In this document: one piece after another, positions 6,840 to 7,710 of the stretch
How the letters are laid out: every line of letters begins with the position of its first letter
How positions within the stretch are numbered: position 1 is the stretch's first letter
DNA from: Prevotella sp. UBA746
Lineage (GTDB): Bacteria > Bacteroidota > Bacteroidia > Bacteroidales > Bacteroidaceae
Reading direction: 5' to 3'
Length of the DNA: 7,710 bases
Assembly: GCA_002298545.1 (NCBI GenBank)
Contig: DBKQ01000117.1
Coordinates: 3,303 to 11,012 of the forward strand
Made by a program: the position numbers and the translations under genes
Notes under the pieces: model-generated
What the model was told of the DNA's origin: nothing
Database searches by the model: none
Seen by the model: only the letters and a program-made list of their open reading frames with translations

Positions 6840-7601
6840 ATGAAAACAAAGAAAGTATTATACAAATTACACCTGTGGCTGTCGCTGCCGTTGGGCATTC
6901 TTATTGTGCTCATCTGTCTGTCGGGAGCTACATTGGTGTTCAAAAACGAGATACGTAATGCCTTGGGAATGCCCAAGGTGGTTGCGCCTCATGGTATGGG
7001 CAAGGCTCATGGTATGGACAAGAAACATGGCGGAGAAAAAGTGCATGACTTTGGCAAACACCATGGAAACGCCAAGCAACATGACATTGCCGGGAAGAAT
7101 GCCGATGCTCCGTATGGAACAACGACGAAAAGGGATTTCTTCTCTTATGTTACGAAGTTTCATACCGGATTGATGATGGGTGCTCCCGGAAAGATTATTG
7201 TTACCTATACCACGCTGTTCTTTGTCTTCATCCTCCTGAGTGGTATCTGGATATGCTTGCCGCATAATGGCAGACAGTTGCGCAAGCGGTTTACTGTAGA
7301 TACAGGCAAAGGCAAACGGAAACTCCTTTACGACCTTCATGTAAGCCTCGGCTGGTGGACGCTGTTGTGGCTTTTGCTGCTCGCCGGTACAGGACTTGGT
7401 TTCGGACTGAAGCTCGTGCCAAAGGGAACGGAGCTGATGACCGTTTTCCATGAACTGCATATCGGTTCGTGGGGAGGTATGCTGACAAAAGTGATTACTT
7501 TCATTGTGAGCATCATCGGAGCCTCGTTGCCCGTTACCGGCTATTGGCTGTATTTTAAGAAGCGCAGGAATGTGAAAAGGAATATGCAGAATAAGGCATA
7601 A
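6840..7601 (+). CDS. PepSY-associated four-helix membrane protein with His-rich periplasmic loop
   Basis: A 253-residue inner-membrane protein of the PepSY_TM type (PiuB-like, COG3182-like), often found beside iron or haem receptors. Four hydrophobic helices are visible at about 13-34, 118-140, 168-190 and 216-238, with basic cytoplasmic ends (RQLRKR 145-150, KKRRNVKR 240-247). Membrane-edge histidines suit haem or metal binding: H11 (LYKLHLWL), H108 (KFHTGLMMG), H167 (DLHVSLGW), and H204 and H207 (FHELHIGSWGG). The loop between helices 1 and 2 is unusual: residues 51-86 are six units of consensus HGxxKx, with seven histidines. It is shorter than many family members of 350-500 residues and has little room for a full PepSY domain. 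A role in reducing or passing on metal released from the imported tetrapyrrole is inferred from context, not shown. The ATG at 6840 follows an A-rich stretch and gives a proper membrane-protein start. Confidence 0.82.
   Translation: MKTKKVLYKLHLWLSLPLGILIVLICLSGATLVFKNEIRNALGMPKVVAPHGMGKAHGMDKKHGGEKVHDFGKHHGNAKQHDIAGKNADAPYGTTTKRDFFSYVTKFHTGLMMGAPGKIIVTYTTLFFVFILLSGIWICLPHNGRQLRKRFTVDTGKGKRKLLYDLHVSLGWWTLLWLLLLAGTGLGFGLKLVPKGTELMTVFHELHIGSWGGMLTKVITFIVSIIGASLPVTGYWLYFKKRRNVKRNMQNKA
6990..7097 (+). repeat. 18-bp in-frame minisatellite encoding six His-rich hexapeptides
   Basis: Six consecutive 18-bp units each begin with CATG and encode a hexapeptide starting with His, consensus H-G-M/x-x-K-x. 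His codons fall at residues 51, 57, 63, 69, 75 and 81, with an extra His at 74. The first two units are the most alike; later ones drift, so the array is not a very recent expansion. The frame is kept throughout, as expected for a selected metal-binding loop. Unit number could vary between strains. Confidence 0.85.
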
Positions 7602-7632
7602 GAATCTTTGTTACAGTTATTATATATAAATA

Positions 7633-7671
7633 AAATCCCCGACTCTCTCTTGATGAGAATGTCGGGGATTT
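7633..7671 (+). terminator. Intrinsic terminator closing the three-gene unit
   Basis: AAATCCCCGAC (7633-7643) is exactly complementary to GTCGGGGATTT (7661-7671), an 11-bp stem. The 17-base loop contains a further TCTC/GAGA pairing (7646-7649 with 7655-7658). The stem is followed by a T-rich tract, GTTTTGTTTTG. It starts 31 bp after the stop codon of the PepSY-type gene. Confidence 0.88.
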
Positions 7672-7674
7672 GTT

Positions 7675-7704
7675 TTGTTTTGTCTTCAGTTTGCACTATC
7701 TTTG
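7675..7704 (+). promoter_or_regulatory. Bacteroidetes-type promoter for the next gene, beyond the window
   Basis: TATCTTTG (7697-7704), followed by CA, is a perfect -7 element. TTG at 7675-7677 gives a 19-bp spacer. The TTG lies in the T-rich tail of the terminator just upstream, so terminator and promoter are fused. The likely start site is near 7710, and the gene it serves is not in the window. Confidence 0.7.
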
Positions 7705-7710
7705 CATAAG

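Noticed and set aside
6867..7460. Long minus-strand open frame (197 codons) opposite the PepSY-type gene
   Set aside because: It has no recognisable domain or start signal, and the plus-strand frame has membrane helices and conserved His motifs.

Overview
The window looks like a Bacteroidales chromosome, most likely Prevotella or a close relative. The signs are three promoters of the Bacteroidetes type (TTG, 17-20 bp, TANNTTTG, each running on into TTTGCA or TTTGCAA), AT-rich leaders without clear Shine-Dalgarno sequences, a secretion-type C-terminal sorting tail, and a SusC-era style TonB receptor with a HmuR-like FRAP motif. All genes lie on the plus strand. No RNA gene, CRISPR array, transposase or classical insertion sequence is visible.

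Layout. Positions 1-224 carry no gene I can support; they hold an 11-bp direct repeat at the left edge and a promoter at 158-185. Positions 225-3380 encode a 1051-residue secreted multidomain surface protein (N-terminal beta-sandwich, three Ig-like segments, OB-fold-like segment, choice-of-anchor J-like module, type IX secretion tail). A strong bidirectional-looking terminator (3409-3469) isolates it. A second promoter (3531-3561) then starts what appears to be one transcription unit of three genes: an exported CbiK-family class II chelatase (3622-4485), a TonB-dependent receptor of the haem/HmuR type (4713-6770), and a PepSY-type four-helix membrane protein with a histidine-rich periplasmic loop (6840-7601). 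A hairpin terminator closes the unit (7633-7671), and a third promoter (7675-7704) for a gene beyond the window begins in the terminator's T-rich tail.

How the genes may work together (inference). The receptor would import a metal-tetrapyrrole (haem, or a cobalt tetrapyrrole) across the outer membrane. The exported chelatase-fold protein would bind it in the periplasm and insert or remove the metal. The PepSY protein, with membrane-proximal histidines and six 6-residue His repeats, would handle the metal or electrons at the inner membrane. This is a compact candidate tetrapyrrole-processing system distinct from the classical hmuYRSTUV layout, because no CobN-like HmuS, ABC transporter or HmuY is present here.

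The non-coding DNA is also structured: a pair of inverted C/G-rich palindromic elements brackets the chelatase-receptor gap and supplies the last codons of the chelatase; a 17-bp direct repeat lies between them; a 26-bp degenerate tandem repeat spans the receptor stop codon; and the His loop is an 18-bp minisatellite within a gene.
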